Positions 1 through 5,131 of a stretch of 7,424 nucleotides of DNA are shown in pieces. The stretch's first letter is position 1; the number at the start of each line of letters is the position of its first letter. The notes beneath the pieces are model-generated. The model had not been told where the DNA came from, ran no database searches, and saw nothing but the letters and a program-made list of their open reading frames with translations. Both the position numbers and the translations under genes were made by a program. The stretch is taken from assembly GCA_016218095.1 (NCBI GenBank), contig JACREV010000200.1, positions 1 to 7,424 of the forward strand, read 5' to 3'. Source of the stretch: Deltaproteobacteria bacterium. GTDB lineage: Bacteria > Desulfobacterota > GWC2-55-46.

Positions 1-104
1 ACGAGACCGTTCCGCACATGGTGCGAGATGTACCGCCTGCACTCCTTCGGTATCTCGCACGACCTCTGGATCGCGAGCTCTTCGTCTATGAGTTTTGCTC
101 CCAT
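1..104 (-). CDS. Unidentified protein, N-terminal 34 residues only, with an H-box-like motif
   Basis: This gene starts with ATG at 104-102 and runs off the low-coordinate edge. A strong ribosome binding site, GGAGGA at 116-111, lies 6 nt before the start, and the flgI stop codon is just upstream (120-118), so the gene is very probably the next member of the flagellar operon. The visible peptide begins MGAKLIDEELAIQ and contains ISHHVRNGL at residues 26-34. That stretch matches the H-x-x-R-N-x-L core of histidine kinase H-boxes, with H28 in the phospho-acceptor position and glycine in place of the usual proline. If it is a kinase, the H-box sits unusually close to the N-terminus, leaving no room for a sensor domain. 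The position after flgI is often held by flgJ or another rod-binding protein, but the visible residues do not look like FlgJ. The start and reading frame are well supported; the function is not. Confidence 0.7.
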   Translation of the reverse strand, partial: MGAKLIDEELAIQRSCEIPKECRRYISHHVRNGL

Positions 105-117
105 GGTGAGTCCTCCG

Positions 118-1239
118 TTAGATGATCTCAAGCTCCGCCTGCAAAGCTCCCGCGGCCTTTATGGCCTGGAGTATCGCGACGAGGTCCCGCGGGGTCACTC
201 CCACGAGGTTAAGGGCCCTTACTACCTCCCCGAGAGTAACGCTTTCGGGGAGCACGATAAGCCTCGACCTCTCCTCCTGTACGGTAGTCTCCTCAACGGG
301 CTGGACGACCGTCTCTCCCTTGGAGAAGGGGCCGGGCTGGGAGATGTAGTACTGGGTCTTCACCTCTATGCTTATGTCGCCGTGGGAGATGGCTACACTC
401 GAAATGCTTACGTTCTCGCCCATGACGACGGTCCCGGTCCTCTCGTTCACAACGACCTTCGTGACCGCGTCTGTTTTTATCTCAAGCAGCTCTATCGTCG
501 ATATCAGCTCTATGATGCCTGTCGCCCCTGGAAGCTCGGCCACCCTCACCTTTCCGGCGTCAAGGGCTGAAGCCGCGACATACCCGAGCCCCTTGTTTAT
601 CGTCTCGACCATGCGCGCGGCGGTCGTGAAATCAGGATTCCTCAAGGAAAACACAAGACCGTTCTGGGCGTTCAGCGCGAAGGGGACCTCGCGTTCGAGT
701 ATAGACCCGTTCGGGATCTTTCCGGCTGTCTGGTGGTTTTTCGTTACGTTCGCGCTCTTGCCGGCGGTGAACCCGGCGAGCGCGATCGCCCCTTGCGCCA
801 TGGCGTAGACCGCGCCGTCCGGGGCGCGCAGAGGCGTTGAGATCAGAGTGCCTCCCTGGAGGCTCGTTGCGTCGCCTATGGACGACACCAGCACGTCTAT
901 CTTCGACCCGGGCTTTACGAAGGGCGGTATCTCGGCGGTTACGAGGACGGAGGCGGTGTTCTTGACCTTGATGTTCTTGGGGTCTATCTTCATCCCCATC
1001 CTGTTCAGCATATTCGATATCGACTGGTTGGTGGCGCTGCTGGACTTGTCCCCTGTGCCGTTAAGGCCGACGACGAGGCCGTAGCCGACGAGCTGGTTGG
1101 ATCTCACGCCCTCGACAAAGGCTATGTCCTTTATGCGCGCGGCCTCAGAGGTACCGCTTAAGAGCAGGAACATTAAAGCGATAACGAATGCAGCCACGGG
1201 CCATTGAAAAAGAGTATCTGTGAAAACCCCTTTGTACAA
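118..1239 (-). CDS. flgI: Flagellar P-ring protein FlgI
   Basis: FlgI is the periplasmic protein that polymerises into the P-ring, the bushing around the rod at the peptidoglycan layer. The mature N-terminus reads ARIKDIAFVEGVRSNQLVGY and is followed by GLVVGLNGTGD, both hallmarks of the family. The C-terminus has the expected LGEVVRALNLVGVTPRDLVAILQAIKAAGAL-type ending. I place the start at TTG 1239-1237, giving 373 residues, because GGGAG at 1252-1248 lies 8 nt before it. It leaves a Sec signal peptide with one lysine, a hydrophobic core at about residues 15-28 and a cleavage site after SEA (residue 33). The mature length of about 340 is normal for the family. GTG at 1197-1195 is a possible alternative start but lacks a good ribosome binding site. 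The frame also stays open upstream to 1422, overlapping flgH and crossing a palindromic repeat; I regard that extension as untranslated. The signal peptide codons (TTA, CTT, GCA) are more A+T-rich than the body of the gene. Confidence 0.95.
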   Translation of the reverse strand: MYKGVFTDTLFQWPVAAFVIALMFLLLSGTSEAARIKDIAFVEGVRSNQLVGYGLVVGLNGTGDKSSSATNQSISNMLNRMGMKIDPKNIKVKNTASVLVTAEIPPFVKPGSKIDVLVSSIGDATSLQGGTLISTPLRAPDGAVYAMAQGAIALAGFTAGKSANVTKNHQTAGKIPNGSILEREVPFALNAQNGLVFSLRNPDFTTAARMVETINKGLGYVAASALDAGKVRVAELPGATGIIELISTIELLEIKTDAVTKVVVNERTGTVVMGENVSISSVAISHGDISIEVKTQYYISQPGPFSKGETVVQPVEETTVQEERSRLIVLPESVTLGEVVRALNLVGVTPRDLVAILQAIKAAGALQAELEII

Positions 1240-1241
1240 AG
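1230..1241. repeat. 12-bp palindrome containing the likely flgI start codon
   Basis: CTTTGTACAAAG is a perfect 12-bp palindrome. The proposed TTG start of flgI (1239-1237) lies inside it. It is the third symmetric element in the flgH-flgI junction. It may be chance or a small site affecting initiation; nothing further can be said from sequence alone. Confidence 0.5.
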
Positions 1242-1277
1242 AAGTATCTCCCACACCCACTCTGAAGAGTTTTAGTT

Positions 1278-1320
1278 CCCGAAGTTCTCCCCCCTTGTCT
1301 TTCTGGGGGAGAACTCCGGG
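1278..1320 (-). repeat. Hairpin in the flgH-flgI junction, 16-nt arms
   Basis: The arms are 1278-1293 (CCCGAAGTTCTCCCCC on the plus strand) and 1305-1320 (GGGGGAGAACTCCGGG). They pair over 16 positions with a single mismatch, and the loop is 11 nt. The structure is far stronger than chance for this length. On the minus strand it is not followed by a T-run, so it does not look like a standard intrinsic terminator. It lies about 40 nt upstream of the proposed flgI start and could lower or stabilise downstream mRNA, or it may simply be part of an inserted repeat element. Confidence 0.75.
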
Positions 1321-1346
1321 AAGAACTGAAAATTTTTGGAGAGAGT

Positions 1347-1380
1347 CTGAGAGAACCTTTTTATAAAAAGGTTCTCTCAG
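1347..1380. repeat. Perfect 34-bp palindrome between flgH and flgI
   Basis: The sequence 1347-1380 is its own reverse complement over all 34 bases, with half-site CTGAGAGAACCTTTTTA. The symmetry axis lies between 1363 and 1364, so there is no loop in the DNA; in RNA the central A/T block would open as a loop over an 11-bp G/C-containing stem. On the minus strand it lies 20 nt past the flgH stop codon (1402-1400). Stem then T-run (GGTTCTCTC is preceded by TTTTTATAAAAA) does not fit a one-direction terminator. The perfect symmetry suggests a REP- or MITE-like interspersed element. The symmetry is certain; the identity is inference. Confidence 0.85.
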
Positions 1381-1399
1381 GAACTTTTTCAAGGTCTTT

Positions 1400-2098
1400 T
1401 TAGAACGGCCAGACATTGTCAAGTACCCTCCCGAGCCAGCCCTGGCCCTGTTCGTCTGCGAGCACGCCCTTGCCGGAGTACTCTATGCGCGAGTCGGACA
1501 ACTGGCTCGACGAGACGATATTCGCTTCCGTTATGTCCTCGGGCCTCGCGATGCCGCTCAAGATTATGTACTGGAGCTCGTTATTGACGACCGTGTCCTT
1601 CTTGCCTTCAAGGACGAGGTTGCCGTTCGGGAGGACCTTTATGACCCTCGCGGTGATCGTGGCGCTCAATTCGCCGGTCCTTTTTGTGGTGCCGGAGCCG
1701 TCGAAGTTCGAGTCATAGGTCGAGGAGACCTCGGGGCTGAAGGGCGTGCCCTGGTTGAGGAAGTTCCTCATCCCGAGGTTCGAAGGCAGGCCGAAGAGGT
1801 TCGCCAATGCTATGTCCTTTGACGACGACCTCGAAGTCGACGTCGTCGCCTCCTTTATGGCGCTCGTCTTTTCGGATATCTCTATCGTTATGATGTCGCC
1901 GACGTTACGGGCCCGGAGGTCCTGGAAGAGCGTGTTCCTCGACGTCTCGCCGGGCCACAGAGACCCGGGTGTCGTAGGCGCGGCGGACCCCTGGACAGGG
2001 ATATTTGATATGTCTATCTTCTTTGGCTCAGGCGTGGCGCAACCGGCGAAGATAGCCACGGCGCCGAGCATAACAAGTATCTTTAATGGTTTTCTCAT
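1400..2098 (-). CDS. flgH: Flagellar L-ring lipoprotein FlgH
   Basis: FlgH is an outer-membrane lipoprotein that forms the L-ring around the distal rod. The N-terminus reads MRKPLKILVMLGAVAIFAGC, a short lipoprotein signal peptide with the acylated cysteine at residue 20; phenylalanine rather than leucine at -3 is a mild oddity. Family motifs follow in order: the SLWPG stretch, DLRARNVGDIITIEISEK, TKRTGELSATITARVIKVLP, NGNLVLEGKK, LSGIARPEDI, and the C-terminal GWLGRVLDNVWPF. The length of 232 residues is typical. I chose ATG 2098-2096, 8 nt after GGAG (2110-2107), over the adjoining GTG at 2101. The gene begins about 15 nt after the flgA stop, which fits co-transcription. Downstream lies an unusual palindrome-rich junction before flgI. 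Confidence 0.96.
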   Translation of the reverse strand: MRKPLKILVMLGAVAIFAGCATPEPKKIDISNIPVQGSAAPTTPGSLWPGETSRNTLFQDLRARNVGDIITIEISEKTSAIKEATTSTSRSSSKDIALANLFGLPSNLGMRNFLNQGTPFSPEVSSTYDSNFDGSGTTKRTGELSATITARVIKVLPNGNLVLEGKKDTVVNNELQYIILSGIARPEDITEANIVSSSQLSDSRIEYSGKGVLADEQGQGWLGRVLDNVWPF

Positions 2099-2113
2099 CA
2101 CGGAAACTCCGTC

Positions 2114-2782
2114 TTAGAATTGCACGAGCAGTTCACCGGGGCCCGTCACAACCCCGCTTATTTCTCTCCCCGACAGGGCGCGCGCGGCTATCACGCCGCC
2201 CTTGCCGCCGTCCTCCGAGGCTACTGCCGCGGTCTTTAACCTGATGGACTTGGACTCAAGCCAGACTGTTACCCTCTCGCCCTTCCTGATTATGGATTCG
2301 GGCTTGAGGTAATCCCTTTTTATAACGGAGCCCGCCGGGACCGGCCTCTTTACCACCATGCCTTGAAGCTCGTCAATCGAGGCGACGGCGTCAGGCGCGT
2401 CCTTGACCTCGACGGATACGAGCCTCACGTCGTTCATCGAGATCTTCGACTTCATCTTGAGCGCGCGCAAGGCCACGAGCGCGTCCCTGTAGACCCGTAT
2501 TCTCGCCGAACCCCAGAGGGTCCGCGTCTCTTTGCCGTTCTGCTTGAGAACGACAAGAAACGCCACCTTGCCGATCGCCTTCGGGTTTGAGAGCCTTACC
2601 TCGATTGAGTCGAACTTCTCCCTTTCAATGCCAGGCACTTCAATTTCCTCGACCTCGACCTTTGCGCCACTCCAGGGAGAGGCCTTCAAGAGCGCGGCCA
2701 TTATCTCGTAGTCCGCGCCAAGCCCGTAGGAGAGCGCCGGGAGCGCAAGGACAAGGAGCGTTATCAGGAGGGCCTTCTTCAC
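2114..2782 (-). CDS. flgA: Flagellar P-ring assembly chaperone FlgA
   Basis: FlgA is a periplasmic chaperone that binds FlgI and is needed for P-ring formation. The 222-residue product starts with a Sec signal peptide (MKKALLITLLVLALPALSYG). A variable N-terminal half follows, then an SAF-like domain at about residues 100-160 (KMKSKISMNDVRLVSVEVKD and GMVVKRPVPAGSVIKRDYL). The C-terminal beta-rich region, residues 165-222, contains RKGERVTVWLESKSIRLKT and ends GVVTGPGELLVQF, as FlgA proteins do. The start is GTG at 2782-2780, 3 nt after the flgG stop codon; the ribosome binding site (AGAGG) lies within the last codons of flgG, so the two genes are probably translationally coupled. The N-terminal half is divergent, as is usual in this family. 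Confidence 0.93.
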   Translation of the reverse strand: MKKALLITLLVLALPALSYGLGADYEIMAALLKASPWSGAKVEVEEIEVPGIEREKFDSIEVRLSNPKAIGKVAFLVVLKQNGKETRTLWGSARIRVYRDALVALRALKMKSKISMNDVRLVSVEVKDAPDAVASIDELQGMVVKRPVPAGSVIKRDYLKPESIIRKGERVTVWLESKSIRLKTAAVASEDGGKGGVIAARALSGREISGVVTGPGELLVQF

Positions 2783-2785
2783 CCG

Positions 2786-3574
2786 TTACCTCTTCATCGA
2801 GTTTGCGGTCTGGAGCATCTCGTCCGTCGTCTGTATCGACTTGGAGTTTATCTCGTAGGCCCTCTGCGCCGCTATCATCGCGACCATCTCCTCAACGACG
2901 CTCACGTTCGACATCTCGAGGAAACCCTGCGCGAGAGTGCCGAAGCCGTCTGAGCCGGGGGTCGAGGTTATGGCGTCGCCTGAGGCGGACGTCGGGAGGT
3001 AGAGGTTCTTTCCGACTGACTGGAGGCCCGAGGGGTTTATGAACCTCGCAAGCTCGATCGTCCCCACCTGAGAGGCGTTCGAGGACCCCGGCTGCGTGAC
3101 CGAGACTATGCCGTCGGCGCTTATCGTTACGGTGAGGGTGTCGGAGGGTATCGTTATCTGGGGCTCCAGGAGGTAGCCGTCGGAGGTGACGAGGCGGCCT
3201 TCGCTGTCGACCTTCAATTCCCCGTTCCTCGTGTAGGCCGTCGTGCCGTCGGGCTTGGCTATCTGGAAGAAGCCGTCGCCCTCTATGGCCATGTCGAGCG
3301 AGTTCTGCGTCTCCTTGAAGTTGCCCTGGTTGAAGACCTTCTCGACCGAGACGGTCCGGACACCCTGGCCTATCTGTATGCCGGTCGGCACCATCGTGGA
3401 CGGGGATGACGAGGCGCCCGCTGATTTCAACTCCTGATAGAGGAGGTCCTGGTAGTCGGCCCTGCTCTTCTTGAAGCCCGTGGTGTTGACGTTCGCGAGG
3501 TTGTTTGCGATAACGTCTATGTTTAACTGCTGGGCCTCCATGCCCGTCGATGCCGTCCACAATGCCCTTATCAT
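2786..3574 (-). CDS. flgG: Flagellar distal rod protein FlgG
   Basis: FlgG forms the distal rod, the drive shaft through the P- and L-rings, and is exported by the flagellar type III system, so it has no Sec signal peptide. The 262-residue product is close to the family's usual length. It begins MIRALWTASTGMEAQQLNID and carries the rod/hook N-terminal motif NNLANVNTTGFKKSRADYQD at about residues 28-47. The central region has LDMAIEGDGFFQI and YTRNGELKVDSEGRLVTSDG. The C-terminal coiled-coil partner ends with SNVSVVEEMVAMIAAQRAYE, then NSKSIQTTDEMLQTANSMKR. ATG 3574-3572 is preceded by AAGGAGG (3589-3583) with an 8-nt spacer. It follows flgF after 25 nt. Confidence 0.97.
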   Translation of the reverse strand: MIRALWTASTGMEAQQLNIDVIANNLANVNTTGFKKSRADYQDLLYQELKSAGASSSPSTMVPTGIQIGQGVRTVSVEKVFNQGNFKETQNSLDMAIEGDGFFQIAKPDGTTAYTRNGELKVDSEGRLVTSDGYLLEPQITIPSDTLTVTISADGIVSVTQPGSSNASQVGTIELARFINPSGLQSVGKNLYLPTSASGDAITSTPGSDGFGTLAQGFLEMSNVSVVEEMVAMIAAQRAYEINSKSIQTTDEMLQTANSMKR

Positions 3575-3599
3575 GTAATATTCCTCCTTGGATTAAGGC

Positions 3600-4307
3600 C
3601 TAGACCCTTCCGACCTCGTCTATCGCCTTCTTCGTCATGTCGTCTATCGCCTGTATCATCTTCGTATGGGTCTCAAAGGACCTCATCGCCTCTATCATCG
3701 TGGTCATGGCGCGTACGGCGTTGACGTTCGAGGTCTCGACGTACCCCTGGTCGATCGCAGTGTCCCTGGATACCGCCGTCTCCTTCGCCCCCTCGACCGG
3801 CATGAAGAAGTTACCCTCGCGCTTAAGGTCCATGAGGTTCGTGAACGAGACGACCCTGAGCCTGTCAACGATCGCGCCTTTTTCGCGGATATTGCCCTCC
3901 GCGTCAATCGCGACCTCCGGAGAAGTCAACTTTATGACGCCCTTCTCGCCTGTAACCGGGAAACCTTCGCGGGACATGAGGGTGCCGTCAGTCGCGAGCG
4001 TGAACGAACCGTCCCTCGTGTAACGGAGGCCGTTTCTGGTGTTCAGTACAAAGAACCCCTCCCCCTTTATGGCGAGGTCGAGCATCCTGCCGGTCTTCTC
4101 GGAGGGCCCCTGCGACATGTCCGTAACTACCTTATCCATCGAGGCAAAATCCCTTATCCCGTAGGCGTCGGGCATCGCGTCCTCGAAGAGGGGCTTCTGC
4201 TTTTTGAACCCCGCGGTGTTCACGTTCGCGAGGTTGTCTGTCAGCACCTCGAGCCTCTTTTCCTGGATGACAGCGCCTGAGAGCGCGACGAATATCGACC
4301 TGTCCAT
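3600..4307 (-). CDS. flgF: Flagellar proximal rod protein FlgF
   Basis: FlgF is a proximal rod subunit exported through the flagellar type III apparatus. The 235-residue product begins MDRSIFVALSGAVIQEKRLE and has the rod/hook signature TDNLANVNTAGFKKQKPLFE at residues 23-42. The central region has LDLAIKGEGFFVLNTRNGLR and YTRDGSFTLATDGTLMSREG. The C-terminal helix has QGYVETSNVNAVRAMTTMIE and MRSFETHTKMIQAIDDMTKK. ATG 4307-4305 follows AAGGAGG (4320-4314) by 6 nt, and lies 23 nt downstream of the transcription start predicted from the sigma-54 promoter at 4357-4341. The open frame continues upstream to 4382, but that part crosses the promoter and is not used. Its position as first gene of the operon, before flgG, distinguishes it from flgG and flgE. 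Confidence 0.94.
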   Translation of the reverse strand: MDRSIFVALSGAVIQEKRLEVLTDNLANVNTAGFKKQKPLFEDAMPDAYGIRDFASMDKVVTDMSQGPSEKTGRMLDLAIKGEGFFVLNTRNGLRYTRDGSFTLATDGTLMSREGFPVTGEKGVIKLTSPEVAIDAEGNIREKGAIVDRLRVVSFTNLMDLKREGNFFMPVEGAKETAVSRDTAIDQGYVETSNVNAVRAMTTMIEAMRSFETHTKMIQAIDDMTKKAIDEVGRV

Positions 4308-4326
4308 CTGTTGCCTCCTTGGGATA

Positions 4327-4368
4327 CGCCAGAGTAATAATGCAACATATGTGCCAAAAACTCTGGCG
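4327..4368. repeat. 9-bp inverted repeat bracketing the flgF promoter
   Basis: The arms CGCCAGAGT (4327-4335) and ACTCTGGCG (4360-4368) are perfect reverse complements separated by 24 nt. On the minus strand they fall at about -38 to -30 and -5 to +4 relative to the predicted start at 4330, so they frame the -24/-12 element exactly. This could be a repressor operator or a looping site, or a chance symmetry. Only part of the downstream arm would be transcribed, so it is not an RNA hairpin. Confidence 0.6.
4341..4357 (-). promoter_or_regulatory. Sigma-54 (-24/-12) promoter of the flgF operon
   Basis: The minus strand reads TTGGCACATATGTTGCA. It matches the sigma-54 consensus TGGCAC-N5-TTGCW, with GG at 4355-4354 and GC at 4343-4342 at the required spacing. 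The predicted transcription start is near 4330, 23 nt before the flgF start codon. Sigma-54 promoters need an activator ATPase of the FlrC/FlgR/FleQ type, which is not in the window. A 10-bp palindrome TTTTCGAAAA at 4394-4403, about 64-73 nt upstream of the predicted start, is one possible activator site. Confidence 0.88.
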
Positions 4369-4479
4369 CGTTTATGCCGCATTTTCCCAGTGATTTTCGA
4401 AAAGAGGCTTTTTCAAAAGGGAATAAAATGCCGGGTGAGACCTTTTTGCCGTATGGATTGACTGCCCTGAAAAGAGGTG

Positions 4480-4509
4480 CCCCCCTCGTCCCGGTGTGGG
4501 AGAGGGGGG
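4480..4509. repeat. G/C-rich hairpin in the intergenic region before flgF
   Basis: Arms 4480-4487 (CCCCCCTC) and 4502-4509 (GAGGGGGG) pair perfectly. An inner TCCC/GGGA pairing (4489-4492 with 4498-4501) extends the stem to 12 bp with one bulged base and a 5-nt loop. On the minus strand it is followed by CACCTCTTTTC rather than a clean T-run. It may act as a second, weaker stop signal after the 4561-4998 gene, or be an interspersed repeat. The rest of the 4383-4479 stretch shows no gene. Confidence 0.6.
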
Positions 4510-4530
4510 ATTTGGCGGGGTATTACGGAG

Positions 4531-4556
4531 TCTTTATAAACCGGGGCGCTCCCCGG
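4531..4556 (-). terminator. Probable terminator after the coiled-coil gene
   Basis: Just past the stop codon at 4563-4561, the minus strand folds as CCGGGG-AGCG-CCCCGG (4556-4541), a 6-bp all-G/C stem with a 4-nt loop. It is followed by TTTATAAAGA (4540-4531). The tail is short of the usual run of T residues, so termination may be partial. Its position directly after the gene and ahead of the flgF promoter supports separate transcription units. Confidence 0.55.
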
Positions 4557-4560
4557 GTCG

Positions 4561-4998
4561 TTACCTGTAGTTATTGAGGGAGGAGATGAGGTCTACTTCG
4601 CCGTTCAAGAGCCCGAGGCTCCTTACTACCTCGTCGGCCGGGGTCCCTGATTTAAGCATCCGCACGGCCTTTGAGTACATGTCCTCGTTCCTCTCGCTCA
4701 CATAGAGGGCCTCGAGCTTCTTTGCCGAGTCCTCCGCCTGCTTGACTGCCGCGTCAAGCCGCCTTGTACGCTCGTCCATGGTATTTTCGTGCCTCTCGAA
4801 TACGGCCTTTTTTCTTTCAAGCTCGGACGAGAGCCTCTTTATGCCGGTGATCTCGCTCTCCAGTTCCTTTATATGGTCCCTGGAGGGCGCGGACTCCGGG
4901 CCCGGCCTCTGCTGAGTCTTCTTGCCTGCGATGATATAGAGGATTCCGCCCATGAGGGCGAGGTCGACAGCCGAAAGTACGATAACCCATAGCTCCAT
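4561..4998 (-). CDS. Membrane-anchored coiled-coil protein, SwrB-like architecture
   Basis: The 145-residue product has one N-terminal membrane segment (about residues 4-24, ending at GKK), a short proline-rich linker, a long charged helix or coiled coil (about 40-100, with RDHIKELESEITGIKRLSSE), and a compact C-terminal segment from about 105 (MYSKAVRMLKSGTPADEVVR, then SLGLLNGEVDLISSLNNYR). That last part resembles the small helix-turn-helix-like end of the DUF2802/DUF6115 type, seen in SwrB, which in Bacillus subtilis promotes flagellar export. This is a resemblance of layout and motif, not a proven homology. ATG 4998-4996 follows AAGGTGG (5012-5006) by 7 nt and lies about 50 nt after the predicted sigma-54 start. 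The frame is open upstream to GTG at 5085, but that start lies inside the promoter hairpin. A role in rod or export assembly is inferred from regulation and neighbourhood. Confidence 0.85.
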   Translation of the reverse strand: MELWVIVLSAVDLALMGGILYIIAGKKTQQRPGPESAPSRDHIKELESEITGIKRLSSELERKKAVFERHENTMDERTRRLDAAVKQAEDSAKKLEALYVSERNEDMYSKAVRMLKSGTPADEVVRSLGLLNGEVDLISSLNNYR

Positions 4999-5058
4999 CG
5001 AATGACCACCTTCAGAAAGACTCGTAAAGGGTTGCCGGAACGCGATGAAGATGATTAT

Positions 5059-5074
5059 TGCAAATAGCGTGCCC
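5059..5074 (-). promoter_or_regulatory. Sigma-54 (-24/-12) promoter before the coiled-coil gene
   Basis: The minus strand reads GGGCACGCTATTTGCA. It matches TGGCACG-N4-TTGCA except for the first base. GG (5073-5072) and GC (5061-5060) have the exact sigma-54 spacing. The predicted start is near 5048, giving a leader of about 50 nt before the ATG at 4998. The match in both halves plus correct spacing makes chance unlikely, and the second such promoter ahead of flgF supports joint control. Confidence 0.82.
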
Positions 5075-5087
5075 GGAAAGGGCACGC
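5067..5087 (-). repeat. Hairpin overlapping the -24 element, possible terminator of the HDOD gene
   Basis: Arms GCGTGCCC (5067-5074 on the plus strand) and GGGCACGC (5080-5087) pair over 8 bp with a 5-nt loop. It lies about 45 nt after the HDOD stop codon and is followed on the minus strand by TATTTGC, a weak tail. The downstream arm is also the GGGCACGC of the sigma-54 -24 element, so one sequence could serve both to end upstream transcripts and to bind sigma-54. Confidence 0.6.
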
Positions 5088-5131
5088 GAAGGGTTTATTT
5101 TACGGGATTGGCGATTAAACCTTCCAAGTGC

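Noticed and set aside
28..570. Plus-strand open frame of 180 codons opposite flgI
   Set aside because: It overlaps the conserved C-terminal half of flgI and the start of the next gene on the opposite strand, with no initiation signal.
1278..1380. Standard intrinsic terminator ending the operon after flgH
   Set aside because: Neither hairpin is followed on the minus strand by a proper T-run, and flgI belongs functionally with flgA and flgH and has no recognisable promoter of its own, so complete termination here is unlikely.
3666..4280. Plus-strand open frame of 204 codons opposite flgF
   Set aside because: It is antisense to a well-supported rod gene and its sequence is rich in Arg/Leu/Val/His with no recognisable motif, a product of G+C-rich codon bias.
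4308..4382. Extended start of flgF at 4382
   Set aside because: The extra 25 codons run through the sigma-54 promoter and predicted transcription start; ATG 4307 has a strong ribosome binding site and gives the normal rod-protein N-terminus.
4999..5085. Extended start of the coiled-coil protein at GTG 5085
   Set aside because: It lies inside the hairpin and upstream of the -12 element, so it would not be on the transcript; ATG 4998 has a ribosome binding site and places the membrane segment at the N-terminus.
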